The notes under the pieces: generated by a model
Told to the model about the DNA's origin: nothing
Database searches by the model: none
The model's input: only the letters and a program-made list of their open reading frames with translations
Shown: positions 21,902 through 35,785 of the stretch, piece after piece
How the letters are laid out: each line of letters begins with the position of its first letter
Numbering within the stretch: position 1 is the stretch's first letter
Assembly: GCA_001949185.1 (NCBI GenBank)
Contig: BDGG01000015.1
Coordinates: forward strand, 1,034,314 to 1,098,313
From: Ramazzottius varieornatus
Taxonomy: Eukaryota; Tardigrada; Eutardigrada; Parachela; Ramazzottiidae
Length of the DNA stretch: 64,000 bases
Reading direction: 5' to 3'
Position numbers and translations under genes: made by a program

Positions 21902-24694
21902 TCATTCCGGTGTTCCCGTTATGTGGACCACTGGCAACGGTGTGCTGCTGGGTGTCAAGCTAGTCGTGGGCGAACTTCCGGGAGACTCCTCAAGATCGCC
22001 AAGCATCTCTCCTGAAAGAGCGGAGCATAAAGAGGCTAACCGGAAGTCATCGCTTAACCAGCAGAAGCTAGCATCAATTCGTCATCACTTACCTGCTGGC
22101 TTGAGGACCAAAAAGTTCAAGATGTCAGACAGCGATATCACTCCGACAACGTTGTTATCGTCATCGGTAATGACCAGGCGATGTACCTAAAGGTAGAGGG
22201 ACAAGCGGTGAAATGCGCCGTAATAATGTCAGATCATCACAAAGCTGAGTCCTTCCAACGTACCTCAGCTTTGACAATCATGTTCAAGACGTTGCCCAGA
22301 GTATCTTTCGTTGAACACGTGTGGACTCCTTCGAACCACTGTGGAGCAAAAAGGGCAATAATATAGAGATGACTACAATAGACACTACCAGCTTTGGAGC
22401 GGACAGCGCGAGGCCTTACCTCATTGCGATGTTGCAAGGCTTGCTGAACCGTCACGTCCAAGTTGCTGTATGTCTTCTCCGCGGCAAGATTCTGTCAAGG
22501 ACAATTTACAGTAACAAACTTCAGCTTTCGGAGAAGTATTACAACATCGGCTGGACTTACAATAACGTCAAATTTAGCGTAGATATCCACAACTTTACCA
22601 GTGTGGTCCACCACAGGTAGAGCTGAAACGGGCCGCGCAACGAACTTGGACAAGGCTTCGATCAGTTTGGTGTCGGGGTTAATCTGCAGCAAGATGTCTC
22701 TCTTAAGCCTCTTAGCCAAGGCATCAGTGGCGGAGCGAACTTACGGTCTCGATGTTGGTGTAGGATCCCAGTTGGTCCCTCAGTTCGCCCAAGGTACGCA
22801 AAAGAATTTTGGGCAGTGGAAGATCTGGATCATTGACGTTGACAAGGCCCATAGACTGCGTTTCGTGGGCATCACTAATACTCAATCGTATCCATTGGCC
22901 GAGCTAAACCAAACCCTGACGTCAGTACCTTGACACACACTGAAGAAAATGCATCCCTACCGGTGCAAAGGTTTGATTGGTTTGTAAGCTATGGACGGCG
23001 GTGGTAGTCTTGTAGACACGACTGCTAGTCAAAAGTTTACACGGGTAGGGATGCATTTTCTACGCTGCAGATAAATGCACTGGAAGAAGACGAAAGGGAA
23101 AAGCTTACATAAATCATCATAAACTTGATGATCCTCTTGTGCGTCAGAATATACAAAACGTTGCCCGTGGTGGAGTCTATGACGGGAAGACGGTGGACCT
23201 TGTTCTGCACCAGCATTCGGACAGCATCACATAAACTGAAAGACACAAGCAACACGTTGTCACCTTGGGATTTCTACATAGGTGCCTTCGAGGTGGGTGC
23301 AGGTAGCCTTACCTAGCTTCTGGATTGATCCATACAAAGGGTCGCTGCCGCTCTTTCAGCACATCTCGCCATGTCTGGATCTTGTGCTCTTCCAACTCCT
23401 CGATCTTGCCCTGCACATCACAAAGTTGCTTATGCTTACCGAGAACCAGTCGTACCAACTCCCAAGTTGAAGAAAAAGCAGACCACCTATACCGGTACGG
23501 AGCCCGACTTGAAGTATTTGTGTAAAATGGCGATGAAGTCGGTAACGGTCAACATTCCTGCAGTTACAGAACTGTCTCCTTGTAGCGACATAATATTATA
23601 CGGCTTCGGTGTACTTTACCAACAAAGGTCTGTTTGGTGCTATCCCACAGCGGCGCTGCACGAACTCCTGCAACCAAGCCAAAGTTTCAACATCTTATTG
23701 CTGCACCGGTGGGACCACATGCTGTTGCAGGCGGCGTAGACTAGACGTACCATTGTAAACCAGGGCGAAAAAGGCTTTCTTGACAGAAAGCTGAGTATCA
23801 AAGACGACAAGTTTACTGCTGGTCGGTATTAAGTCGTAGCACGTATGAGCCTCCATGAAACGAGCAAATACTTCCAGTCCATCCCGATCTACAAGCACAA
23901 CGGCTGATGAAGTTCAGTCATAGAATTTGGTGGGAGAAAGAAAGTAAGAATGAGTCTTGCGCTTACACAAATCTCCCTGAACACCGCCTTCCTCGAAGAG
24001 GATCTGCTCGGAGACCGGAAACTGCAAACGAAATATCACCGTTCACGAAGACCAATCTAGCCAAAGCGCATCAGAGTTAGGCCTTACCGAGTGAACTTCT
24101 CCATCGGAATCACGGTAAATCATGGCATTCGAATTGGAAGACAGCGTACCATCAACACTGCGCTGATGGGGGATCTTCAGGCTCAGCTGGTTGGCAGCCG
24201 ACAGAGACAACATCCTGTCCCTCTCCAGATTCTTGTCGCCGTCGTGTCCCTGTCTCGTTCCCCCACCTCCCAGAACGGCTAAAAAGCGCAAGACATTTGA
24301 CAGATTAATCATTTAGCAATCCAAATTAAAATTGACAATTGCATCGCTATTTTCCGTCGTTGATATTGAATTTTAATTATAAGAATTCACGAAGGGGGTT
24401 TGCACTATCTAAAACTCTGTACGAGCTAAAGCGATGCTTCCTCGACAAAAGCCTACCTGGCTCGGAATATTTCCGCTTGTTCCTGCTGGCAAACTTGTTC
24501 AGCTGCTTTTGCAATCCTGCCATACTACGTCGTCGATCTAAACTGGAAAATGCTTTACCGTGTTGGAGATCACTTGCTGGCTTTCCACGCTGTCCAGCTC
24601 CTCCTGCGTCGATGCCGATATTTCCTCTCCACGCTCCAAAATTCAGGGATGCAGCAGGAAGCTGCAGTTGTCTTGTGATGCTGGAAGAAAACAA
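21902..24694 (-). CDS. PRKAG: AMP-activated protein kinase gamma subunit
   Basis: Regulatory subunit that binds AMP/ADP/ATP and tunes AMPK in energy sensing. About eleven exons read from a basic/Ser N-terminus (from 24694) to the stop at 21902. CBS1 begins at [20 protein letters not shown] (about 23850) and includes [17 protein letters not shown] and [35 protein letters not shown] links to CBS2 ([20 protein letters not shown], then [12 protein letters not shown]). CBS3 has [20 protein letters not shown] and [14 protein letters not shown]4 has [20 protein letters not shown] and DIL. Nucleotide-site hallmarks (the Arg in HRLPVID and the Asp in SLSDIL) are present. It ends with a Ser/Thr/Pro tail. 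The start codon is a choice: the 24694 frame matches the exon phase, but a further 5' exon is possible. Confidence 0.92.
22942..23063. repeat. 40-nt-arm foldback in an AMPK gamma intron
   Basis: Left arm AGAAAATGCATCCCTACC (about 22944) and its exact complement (about 23045) are the core of arms of about 40 nt, roughly 85% matched, around a 43-nt loop. It lies in the intron between the CBS2 exon and the next exon. Its sequence is unrelated to the GTGGCGCAC family. Confidence 0.75.
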
Positions 24695-26119
24695 TGGGAA
24701 GCTTTATATATTGGGATGACATCAGTGCGAGAAAAGTTGATAAACAAAATCAAACTGTGTGGACTGTGGAACGGGAGAAGCAGCTGTGTGGCCTGTAAAA
24801 CTAGCAGTTCCACGATACCACATTTCCCATATTAAGACTTCCACCTTCGTATTCCGCTGCCACCTGGGCGAAATGGTTCCAGGTCAATCCTGGACCCAAG
24901 CGGCTGTTAACTCCTGCGGACGTAAACTCAACCCGCTACATTTTCCCCGAAAAACGGTTTGGATTTTTTCTTTTGGTCTCTTTGATGTCCTGCGGGAAGA
25001 TATCTGAAAAACAACGGACGGATTCGAGAGTACAAGAAATGTGAGATTGCGAAGGCCTTGCGCTGTTGGAGTGGAAGTGGGATCTGCTTAGGTGGAGACG
25101 CCGTTCAGCCATGCTGGTTTGGAAAACGCATGTGGTTCAACTTGAAACAGTTTTTGGTCCCCGAAATCTTATGTCATGTTGACGATCGTCCGGAAGAGAA
25201 GTGATCATTTTGTCATCATGAGAACTTTTGTTCCTTTTGTAGTAACAAGAGAAGATATTTGATCTGGGAATACCTGCTGCGATATTAGGAAAATTGGAGT
25301 GTCAAAATTTGTATTACATCAAAGTGCAGTAGTTGAAGCTTCGCCTACTGCCAGGCTGGGCGATCTATGCTTGGTAGGCTTTGTTGTGGTAAGTCGCCTA
25401 CTCTCCTTTATTCTTTACGTTGTGGTTTTGCTTGCGATGAATGTTGATCCCGTTTTTTCGGTGCGACACTCTGGCTACTCCTTCACTCTAAACTTACTTG
25501 TTTCTGTACTCCGTTCTGATCGTTGGGATGTTGTGTTACTACAGGCCCGGTCTACGGTGTAAGGCAGATACTACGGGGATGGATGTCGCTGCTTCCGATC
25601 GTACTCTCTAAGATGTTGAATGACAAGTGTTCAGTCCATTTTGTTCCTAACCAAATCTTCATCATCCCACTCTGGTATCGATGCCTACACTCTCCACCAC
25701 AGGTATGTCAGGTATCAGAATGGTTTCGCACGGTGACGGGATCTTGAAGAGGTTCAATCGTCGGTTTGTCAAATTCAGTCATTTGAGCTAATGTGGTAGC
25801 GTTGATTGGAGCAGTGCCAATATTGCTACCTTCATTGAAACGTTCCGTTATATTTCAATGAAAAAGCAAAAGTGAGATTCAAATCCATTGTACCTCGATA
25901 TTCTCTAAAAATGGGACTAGTTTTGAAGATGTTCCCCGCAGAGTACAGCAAGATTCCACTGGTTGCTCCAGCTGCATCTTCCGGACGAAGCTTCTGTTGA
26001 TATTTTTATTGGTTGATTGTCCCTGTCGGTTTACATCTGTGATCCCTTTCCCTGTATCTCTCATCGTTCATATCTATCCATGAAGCATGACCCGTTGTTG
26101 TTTCTTTGCAGTGTCTGTG
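24695..26119. other. Divergent intergenic region between PRKAG and CBP
   Basis: The two genes are transcribed away from each other from this 1.4-kb interval, which should hold both promoters and 5' UTRs. An acceptor (ctttgcag) just before the CBP start implies a 5' UTR exon within it. I recognise no core-promoter motif with confidence. Confidence 0.5.
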
Positions 26120-29100
26120 ATGGCTGAATCTAGTGCTGAAGGGCCTTTACTAAAGAAAGGCCGAAGTTCTCAAGGTAGTACAGGTGAATATGCCGTCTGT
26201 GTATACAGGAGACACAACAGCTATCCCATCTGGCCAACTAACCAATGCGCTCCTCTCCTCCCGCAGATTTCACCGATCTTCTAAATGGGTTAGATGGCTT
26301 GGCTGGTTTGTTACCTGACGACATTGTCAACTCGGACAATGGCGGGTCGACGACAACAGCAAACGCTAGCAGCGGCAGCGGCAGCAATGGCCGCTCACAT
26401 TTGGATGCCTTGTTGAATGGCACGCCTGATCTCTCCACCAACAACCTTACCTCGGCCTCCTCCCAGGATCACTCTTCTGTGAGGCCACCCAGTAACTCCG
26501 GTACGATCTAACCTATTATCTGTCGTTGCACAAGAGGAAAATATGCATGTGCGGAGGAGAGTAGTAGAGTGAATGTTGAGGGGTTGCCTTCTTGCAGGGC
26601 AACAACGGCACCATGCGCAGTTGAGCCAGTTACTGGCCAACGCCAAGACCAACCAGCCCATGCCGCCGCAGATTGCTGTGGACGTCAACCACGCACCTCC
26701 CGCTGCATCGCCGGCCGGTGGCAACGGCCAGAGCGCCAATGCTCCTCCACACAGCGCAGCCACACCGCCTAACTCGTCGTCCATGCTGATGAACGCCCGA
26801 GCCAGTCCCGCGCTGCAGAACGCGGCGGTGCTGCGGCAGTCGCCCCAGCTAGCTCGCACTTCCACACCCGGTGGCCATCCAGCCATGTCCATGCCCAATG
26901 GGCCTGGTAGTGTCGGCTCGGTCAACGGCCCTTCGCCCCTCCACATGTTCCACAATAATGTCCCCTATAGTCAGGCTAACGAAGTTAACATGAACAACTT
27001 CCAACAACAGCAACAACAGAATAACATGAGAATGCCTTTTCCCAGCAATCAAATGATGAACGGGCCAGGGCCCACTGGTGCCAATGTTAACGGTATGGTG
27101 CCGTCGCCCGTCGGCATGTATCAGAATGCGGCTGGTCAGATGGGGCAGAACGGCCTGGGACCCAGTCCAGGCTACCCCGGCATGCAAAGAACACCCAGTG
27201 CCCCTAACATGACACCGGCTCAACAACAGCAAGCTCTCCAGCAACAGGCCATCCAACAGCAAACAATGGCCGCTGCAGCGGCCATCCGAGGACAGAACCC
27301 CAATATGCGAATGCCCGCTATACTCACACAGAGACCCAACATGCAACAGAAGGTAAAAAGCGCACTTCCGCTTCACCCTTGAATATCTGGCAACATTTCA
27401 ATTTTGTTATCTTTTATTTGTAGCTGCCGAATTCGATGACGAACGGTCCGACAATGCAGCAAGGTATGCAACAGACGCGCTTCGGCGGAATGGTGCCGCA
27501 GAGCTTCAGTCCACCGGGGTCGGTCCAGAGTCAGCAAAGCATGATGTCGCCGCTGTCACAAGCCCTGCAAGATACATCGCAGCAGCAGCACCCCGGAAAC
27601 AATAACATGATGAATATGGGCCAAAGTCTGTCTAACTCCAGCTCGTCTTCTCAGCTGAACATGTTGGTGCAGGGAGGAGGCAGCCAGCAGCAGTACGGAG
27701 GCCCGCCCTCCGTCGGCAAGTCCGCGCCGCAGATGATGTCCGGCCAGCTCAGTCCCACCAACTCGGTGGGCAATGTCGGGGACCCGGAGAAGCGCAAGAT
27801 TATACAGCAACAGCTGGTACTCTTGCTCCATGCCCACAAGTGTCAGCGCAGGGAAATGCAGGCCAGTAACGACGGGCAGAAGCGCGAGTGCACCCTGCCA
27901 CACTGCCGCACCATGAAGGGCGTCCTCACTCATATGACACAGTGCACGGCCGGAAAAGCCTGTCAAAGTAAGGATATCTAAGACTCCTCTTCAGTCGTCC
28001 ATATTTCTAAGCGATGGGCTTTTGCTGCTTGTAGTGCCGCATTGCGCATCTTCAAGGCAGATCATCCAGCACTGGAAAACGTGCGCTCGCGAAGACTGCC
28101 CGGTTTGCCTTCCCTTGAAACAAGCTTCGGACCGAAGTCGACCAACCAATGGTATGTTCAAGGTTTCATCTCTAATTTTGATTGCTTTTTCTGTCTGTTT
28201 CTGCACAGTGCCGTTAAAGAAAGGTGTAAAAGAATGCCGATGGCGTTTTCTAACTGTTATCTTTCATGGCAGATTTCGCTGCTTCACAGCAGTTGGGTGT
28301 CAGCGGTGGTCAAGGGAGAGGCGGTATGTTCGCCAACGGGCCTGTTGCCCCTGGCATGGCTGGTGCTGGTCAGAGAGGTCCCACTGGCAATAATGGCCAA
28401 CTGAGCAGCTGCAGCTTCAACAACCGAGCGGAAGACTTTGCCGGCCTGGGCATCGGCGCCGCCTTCCCTCAGCCATCCTCGTCCTCCATGTCCAACCCAC
28501 AACTGGACAACTTGCTCAGTCCACCGTCGATGGGAGGCAGTAGTGGAAGCTACAACCCCGCTGAAGCCGCGCACCTCCGAGCTACCCTGATGCAGTTCAA
28601 CCCGCCACAAGGATCGACGGTCCAGTTCCACCCCACCCCGACCTCCTCCCACAAAAGCTGGCACGTCGAGTGCGCCATGGACCTTCGCAACCACCTCATC
28701 CAGAAATTGTAAGTACAACAGTGCGCTGTCAGTGCTCTTGTCAATGCTTGCTGGTTTGAGAGTGGCTTGTGGGTGCATGTGCTTGTATGATTTATGCCAG
28801 CCTTATTTCTCCTTTATAGCATTGAGATTTCTATTGGCCACCTTTGCAGAGTTCAAGCCATCTTCCCCTACAAAGACCCCTCGGCTCTGCAGGACAAGCG
28901 CATGTACAACTTGATTAGCTATGCCAGGAAGGTGGAAGCCGAGATGTATGAAACCGCCAACACAAGGGTAAGTTCCAAGCATCTTTTGCAAACGATACTC
29001 TTCCTTGATCGCCGATCGAGTTGGACAACATTTCGAGCTTAATTTGTGGCAGTTTTTCCGATGCAATTTGGTAAGGTTTTCAGCAAAAGCTTAATGTGTT

Positions 29101-32100
29101 ATATACAGGAGGAATACTACCAGTACTTGGCCGAGAAGATTTACAAGATTCAGAAAGAGTTGGAAGACAAGCGCAACAAGCGGAACAGTGAGCGAAGGCA
29201 GCCGGCCATGGCGGGAGAGCAGAATCAGATGGCGAGCATGCAGCAAGGGCAAGGTGGCATGGCTGCCATGATGAACGCCGCAGGCGGCCAGATTCGCCCT
29301 ATGCAGACGCTGTCCTTGGATCAATTTGGCCAGCCGACGCAGATGCTGGACCAAAACGGCAACCCTCTACGCTTTCAAGGTGGCCAGCAGATGCAGTTCC
29401 CGGCATCGTCGCCTCTTCCCGCTGCCTTCGCCAACAGCGGAGGCTTCCCGCTACCCAACATGAACAACCAGGGACAGAACGTCATTAATGACCCAGCGCT
29501 TAAAGCAAGAATGGAGGCCATGAACCAGTTCAGGTAACGTGCACAATCCTATGGAATTTAGTCATTCTGTGGAGTTTATTTGGGGAAGTATGTGGACCGA
29601 ACTTGAGTCGACAAGATGGTCGATTCCAAGTGGCGAACTGGCGCAGTTAGTAACATTGAGAACATGCGGCACTGGGGAACAATTTTCCTGTCGAATTTGT
29701 TTGCGAGCTGTCAGGTTTCAGCGGAATATGTTGTTTTGACTTTTATATGTCCATTGTTGTTAGGTTGAATGGAGGGAACAGTAACCTGATGATGAGCTCG
29801 GGTGGTGAGATGAGGGCCAGTTCGTCGCTGGACGATCTGTCAGCCTACGACATCAAGTCGGAAGGTGGCGGTGAGGGCATGAACCAAGGTAGCAGCAGTC
29901 CCAAGGTGGGGCACAACGAGCAAGGCATCAAGAGCGAACCGTCCAGTGGCTCCTTCAACAACGAAGTGCCCGTCAAGGATGAAATGAACATGGGGATGGT
30001 GGCGTCGCCCATGGCCGCTGTGGTGCCAGCACAGCCAGCTAGCGCCCAGTCTTCGGCCAACGATAGTGTCGATGGAGGCAAGGCGGAGCAAGCCGACATG
30101 GACATGAATGCGGCAGAACCGAAACCAACCGTCTCGAAGGATACCAAGATTGCCAAGAAGGTGTATGAGCCGGCCGAACTGCAGGAAGCACTGATGCCCA
30201 TCCTGGAGAAGCTGTACCAGCAGGACCCCGAAGGCATTCCCTTCCGTCAACCGGTGGACCCAGTGGCCCTCCAAATTCTCGTAAGTATTGCTCATGACTT
30301 GCTGAAGCTGCTCAAGTTGGTCAATGTGTATGTTCTCTTCCAGGACTACTTTAACATCGTTAAGCAGCCCATGGACCTGTCGACCATCAAGCGCAAGCTA
30401 GAAAACGGCCATTACGAAGATCCCTGGGCCTTCATTGACGATATGTGGCTCATGTTTAACAACGCCTGGCTGTACAACCGCAAAGGCTCCAAAGTCTACA
30501 AGTATTCCAGCAAGGTATGGTCTTATGCTGTATGGCGGCATTTCTCGAGTGGATTAAAATACACCAGGTGTATCTTGTAGTTGGCGGAGATTTTTGAAGC
30601 GGAAGTGGACCCGATCATGCACTCGTTGGGCTACTGCTGCGGCCGGCGGTACATGTTCCAGCCGCAGATACTGTGCTGCTACGGCAAACAGCTGTGCACC
30701 ATCCCGCGGGACACCATGTACCTGGACTACCAGAACCGCTACATGTACTGCCAAAAGTGCTTCATGGATATCCCCGGTGACACCGTCTCACTCGGTGACG
30801 AACCATCGATGCCCACCACGTAAGTATATCGCTTGCAGGCCAACTTGCGGCTGTATGGAAGGACATGGTCTTCATTTGTCCTTTGACTCTGCAGGGTCAT
30901 CAAGAAGGAGCTCTTTGTGGAGAAGAAGAACGACCAGATCGACTATGAACCGTAAGTCTGTCCGCCATGTCACATCCGGCGCCACAATGCAGCCGTCAAG
31001 GCCGACTGTGTCTCGATGACCATGACAGCATTCAGGGGATTTCTGTATCTTTCAGCTTTGTCACATGCAAGCATTGCGGAAGGAAGAATCACCAAATCTG
31101 CGTACTGCATATGGACCAAATCTGGCCGGAAGGTTTCGTCTGCGATGCCTGTGCCAGACAGACGGGCTTCAAAAAGAAGGACAACAAGTTTACAGCCAAA
31201 AGTAAGATAGCCTTGTGCAGAGTTGAAAGCTGGGAGGTGTATATAACGGGGGGTTTTATTCTATTGCAGAGTTGCCACAGACCAAGTTGGGTCAGCACAT
31301 CGAAGCGCACATCAACAATTACCTGTACAACAAGCAAGTGACGGAAGCCGGCGAAGTGACCATCCGTGTCCTGTCCAGCTCCGACAAGGTGGTGGAAGTC
31401 AAGCCGGGTATGAAGCACAAGTTCGTCGACGCCGGCGAGATCTCCGAGACCTTCCCCTACCGCACCAAGGCCATCTTTGCCTTTGAGGAGATTGACGGCA
31501 CCGACGTTTGCTTCTTCGGTATGCACGTCCAAGAGTACGGCTCCGACTGCCCCACACCCAACTCGCGCCGCATCTACATTGCCTACCTCGACAGTGTCCA
31601 CTTCTTCCGACCCAAATATGTCCGCACCCAGGTCTATCATGAAATCCTCCTCAGCTACATTGCCTACTGCAAAAACCTCGGGTAAGAAGGACAAAAGTCC
31701 AAATGATGCTTCTTATTAACGTAATGTTATTCCCCTGGCATTTTACTACATGTCTTCCAAGTTGAGATTGTGTTCTACGACTACGGATTTAATTTAGTTA
31801 GTATAGTTTGGGTTGTCATGTACATGATGGATGTTTTTGCAGCTATTCGATGGCGCACATTTGGGCATGTCCTCCCAGCGAAGGTGACGACTACATCTTC
31901 CACTGCCATCCGCCGGAGCAGAAGATTCCCAAGCCGAAGCGACTGCAAGAGTGGTACCGGAAGATGCTGGACAAGGGCATCGGTGACGGTATCATCACCG
32001 AGTACAAGGACATTCTCAAGCACTCGATGGAAGACAGCGTGGGCAGCGCCACCGAGATTCCCTACTTTGAAGGGGACTTTTGGCCCAACGTCATTGAGGA

Positions 32101-35098
32101 GTGCATCAAGGAGGTAGAGCAGCTGGAGTTGCAGGAGAAGAAGGAGCGGCAGTCGATGGAGGACAGCGATGACAGCGACGACACCATCAGCGAACCCGGC
32201 AAAGGCAAGAAGCGACCCAAGAAGAGCCAAGCCAGCAAGAAGCAGAAGGGCAACAAGGGCTCGGCCGGCAGGAAAGCCAACAAGAAGATCCACGGTATTA
32301 GCGCACATGTCAACACTCTGACGCAAAAGATCTTCAATACCATGGACAAGCACAAGGACGTAAGTACATGCTTGCTTCTCCTCACTATCCAAGAGGGCAT
32401 GTATCACCTCTTTCCCTTGATAGGTCTTCTTCGTTGCGCGCCTACACACGGTACAGCGGGCTGCGCAGTTGGGAGCCATCGTTGATCCCGACCCCTTGAT
32501 TGCCTGTGACTTCATGGATGGTCGGGATGCCTTCTTGACCATGGCCCGTGATCGTCACTACGAGTTCTCCTCGCTGCGCCGCACAAAGTTCTCCTCCATG
32601 GCCATGCTTTATGAACTGCACAATCAAGGCCAGGACAAGTTCATCTACACCTGCAACTCTTGCAAAGCTCACGTCGAAACACGCTACCACTGCACCGTTT
32701 GCGATGTAAGTACCCCCATCTTCCTTACAGTATTTCCTCAACTTGCGCATAAGATTTACCACACCGTTTATTTTCACCCACCTGTTCTAGTTGATGTCAG
32801 TGCGGTTAGGGGGTGATTATTTACTGGTCTATTGAACGATTGCGCCAGTTTATCTGGGCAGTGGAACACTGGCTTCTTCGCTTGGCGCCTTACTTGACTG
32901 ACATGTTTCGCTCCTCCTTTTAACAGGATTACGACTTGTGTATCCGGTGTTACGAGAAGGAAGGTCATCCTCACAAGATGGATAAGCTAGGTCTAGACCT
33001 GGACGACGGGATGGCGCCCAAGGACGGCTCTTCCGGTTCGAACCCCGCCGACGCTCGCATGGCCGTCCTTCAGCGTTTCATGCAATCGCTGGTCCACTGC
33101 AGTCAGTGTCGCGATGCTAACTGCCGCCTCGGCTCCTGTATCCGCATGAAGAAGATGCTGGCCCACACTAAGCAGTGCAAGCGGAAGCTGCAAGGTGGCT
33201 GCGCCTACTGCAAGCAACTGCTGGCGCTGTGCTGTCTGCACGCCAAGCAGTGCAATGATTCCAAGTGCACCGTACCCTTTTGCGGAAACATCAAGCAGAA
33301 GATGAAGATTCAGCGTCAGCAGCACGACGTCCAACGAGCCATGTTCAACCGACGACGAGCCGGCATGATGAACCATATCAGGATGGTCCCCAGTGGCGCT
33401 CCACCCACCACCTCCAACTCGGCCAACACCTCCGTACCCAGCCCGCCTTCCAACAACCAGCAGGCCCCAGGCATCGGCATGAAGACCGTACCCGGAAGTA
33501 ACGAACGAAACATCATGGATACCGTCAACGCTGTCAAGGTATAACATTGCATTTTTCAGAAAATCAATGGAAATGAAAATTGGCATTTAAATTGGCGTAT
33601 TTGCCTGCAGGCCCATGCACTGCATCAAGCGACGGCCAAGGGCGGTAAAGGCTCGGGAGCGGTCTCATTCGCTCCTCAGTTTAGCGTAGGGAAGAGCAGC
33701 ATGGTGGGAGGAGGTGGGGGCATCCAGGAGAACACCTTGATGCGAAGTACTCCCGAACACTTTAACAAGCCGGTCTTGAGTCAAGGTGCGCCAGCTCAGC
33801 AGGGTGGCTTGCCTTCCCTCAGTCAGGGCCAAAGCTGGAACAGCCAACCAGCCAACGTCAACGGCCTTGCAGGCCTTCAAAGCGGCACTACAGTGCCTCC
33901 TCGAGGCATGCAGGCCAGCGGTCAGTTAGTCTCTCAACTGCAGAACGCCGTCCAGTTGGGCGGACCGGGTAACAACTTGGCCAACTTGCAACTGCTGGAA
34001 GCGCTAAGACAGCCCACCTCCCCTGCTCAACAACAACAAGTAGGCAACATCCTGAGAGGTAACCCCCAGCTGATGGCCATGTTTATCCGCCACACGCGCA
34101 CTCCCAGGAAGGAGGACGGCCAGCAGCAGCAGCAGCAGCTTCAACAGCAGCAAGGGGGCGGCGTTAGGCCACAGGGACCGGCCAGCAACCTCATGATGCA
34201 GCAGCAGCTTCTGCAACAACAGCAGAATGGCCAGCAACAGCAGCAGATGGGCGGCCATAATGCTTTTATAAACTCGCCGCAGAGCAGGATGGTCCAGCCG
34301 GGACAACAGCAGCCGCAACAGGTGCAGATGAATATGGGCCAGCAGGGACAGTTGCAGCAGCAGCTGAGGCCGGGGTTGCAGCAGCAGCAACAGTACCAGA
34401 ATGTGCAGGCCATGCAGCAACAACAGCAGGCCCAAGCTCAACAGCAAGCCAACCTGCAGGCTCAACAGCAACAGCAGTTCCAAGCTGGACAAATGATCAA
34501 TGCCAACGGCCAGAGGATGCCCGCCAACTTCCAAGCCATGCAAGGTACCACACGTTGTCCAACTTTTGTGGGCCAATATGTTTACTGATTAAATCTTGTT
34601 TTGCAGCTGGTAACATGGGCACACCTCAGCAAGGGATGAGGCCGCGTTTCCTGAACCAAGGACAGCAACAGCAGCAGCAGCCTGTTCAACAGCCCGGTAC
34701 GGCGCAGTACCAGATGGGCCCTCCTGTTTCCTACTACCAAGGTACTCAAGGCCAACCCGGTGACATGATGAGCCAGTCCTACAGCGTCGGAGGAGGTGCT
34801 GTCAGCCAAGGGCAGAGCGCCCTCAGTCAACAGCAGCAGCAGCAGCGGATCGGCCCTCCGTCGATGAACGCCAGCGCCACTGGCCGATCTCCGGCCGCCG
34901 CTTCCCTCCCTGTCCGCTCGCCTTCCTCGCAGCCTTCCCCTGCTGGCGCTTCAGCAGTTCCCTCGGGCCGGCAGTCCACGCCCGGGCCAGCGCTGTCCCA
35001 CTCGCCGCGACCGCTGTCTGGCACAGGTAACACCCTCCACCCTACCTCCGTCTATGACCCTTCCGCAGGTTCCGACGCCTTGATGCAGCAGCAGCAGC

Positions 35099-35129
<31 letters not shown>

Positions 35130-35322
35130 GATGCAGCAGCAGCAGCAGCAACAGTCGGCAGGTGGACAACACGGACACCTAGGGCTGGGACACTCCAACC
35201 ACATGGATTTTAATGGCCACCCTATGGGCATGAATATGCCCGGCCATTATGGCCACCAACACCATCACAACACCTCCCTAACACCCTCCGATCACCTGAA
35301 CAAATTTGTTGATAATCTCTAG
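26120..35322 (+). CDS. CREBBP: CBP/p300 histone acetyltransferase coactivator, complete, 19 exons
   Basis: Nuclear coactivator that bridges transcription factors and acetylates histones. Exons sum to 7287 nt (2428 aa; human CBP 2442), all phases agreeing. In order: N-terminus [15 protein letters not shown] and the LSQLL receptor box; TAZ1 (~466-550, [19 protein letters not shown]); KIX (~691-775, [20 protein letters not shown]); bromodomain (~1024-1124, [20 protein letters not shown]); RING/PHD ([18 protein letters not shown]); HAT (~1290-1680) with [20 protein letters not shown] and the catalytic Tyr in [12 protein letters not shown] (~1653-1700, [20 protein letters not shown]); TAZ2 (~1719-1800); NCBD (~2003-2045, [20 protein letters not shown]); Gln-rich tail; and end [11 protein letters not shown] 26120 is chosen because it matches the family N-terminus. 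Known partners in this family include AHR-type, PAS and nuclear-receptor proteins, several of which lie nearby. Confidence 0.97.
29609..29693. repeat. Intronic GTGGCGCAC foldback, copy D (CBP intron)
   Basis: Left arm CGACAAGATGG...TTCCAAGTGGCG, right arm TGCGGCACTGGGGAA...CTGTCG. It is diverged at a few sites but keeps the outer GACAAGATGG flank seen in copy E. It occupies much of the 230-bp intron between the exons ending at 29533 and starting at 29764. Confidence 0.65.
35086..35154 (+). repeat. CAG/CAA polyglutamine tract in CBP
   Basis: About 23 Gln codons broken by one Met, mixing CAG and CAA. Mixed codons make it less prone to slippage than a pure CAG run. Many shorter Gln runs precede it from 34118 on. 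Confidence 0.85.
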
Positions 35323-35751
35323 TACTGATGAGACTTTCTTTTTTGCTGCTTTTTGTTGCTGGTTGAGACAGTGAGAGAATGGAAAGTAACGGTGAGAGAC
35401 GCGCGCGCGCGCCGACCGACGACGGGGCATGGTGGCGGCTGGCAGGCGTTACTGTGACAGATGATGATGGACGTTGGAGTAAGCTTTGGGCAGGCATAAG
35501 CTAGATTGTTTCTTTTTTTATACGATACAGTACCTTTTTGACTCTGTTACTACATAGACACATTTATTTAGGGTTTTTTTTCTGCTCTGGAAAAAAGAAC
35601 CAGAAGGCGACGTTGTGACTTTTATTCTTCTAGCAAGACACAGATGACTTTGCTTTAAATCTGTTAACTTCTGTTGTACAGCTTTCTCCAAACTTTTCTC
35701 TTTCCTGTTTCGTCGTTGTAGCCCGCATACTTTTTGCTGGAAGACTGCAAA

Positions 35752-35785
<34 letters not shown>

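Noticed and set aside
34004-34576. Leu-rich and Cys-rich minus-strand ORFs opposite the CBP tail
   Set aside because: They are the antisense reading of CAG/CAA polyglutamine codons in a confirmed CBP exon.
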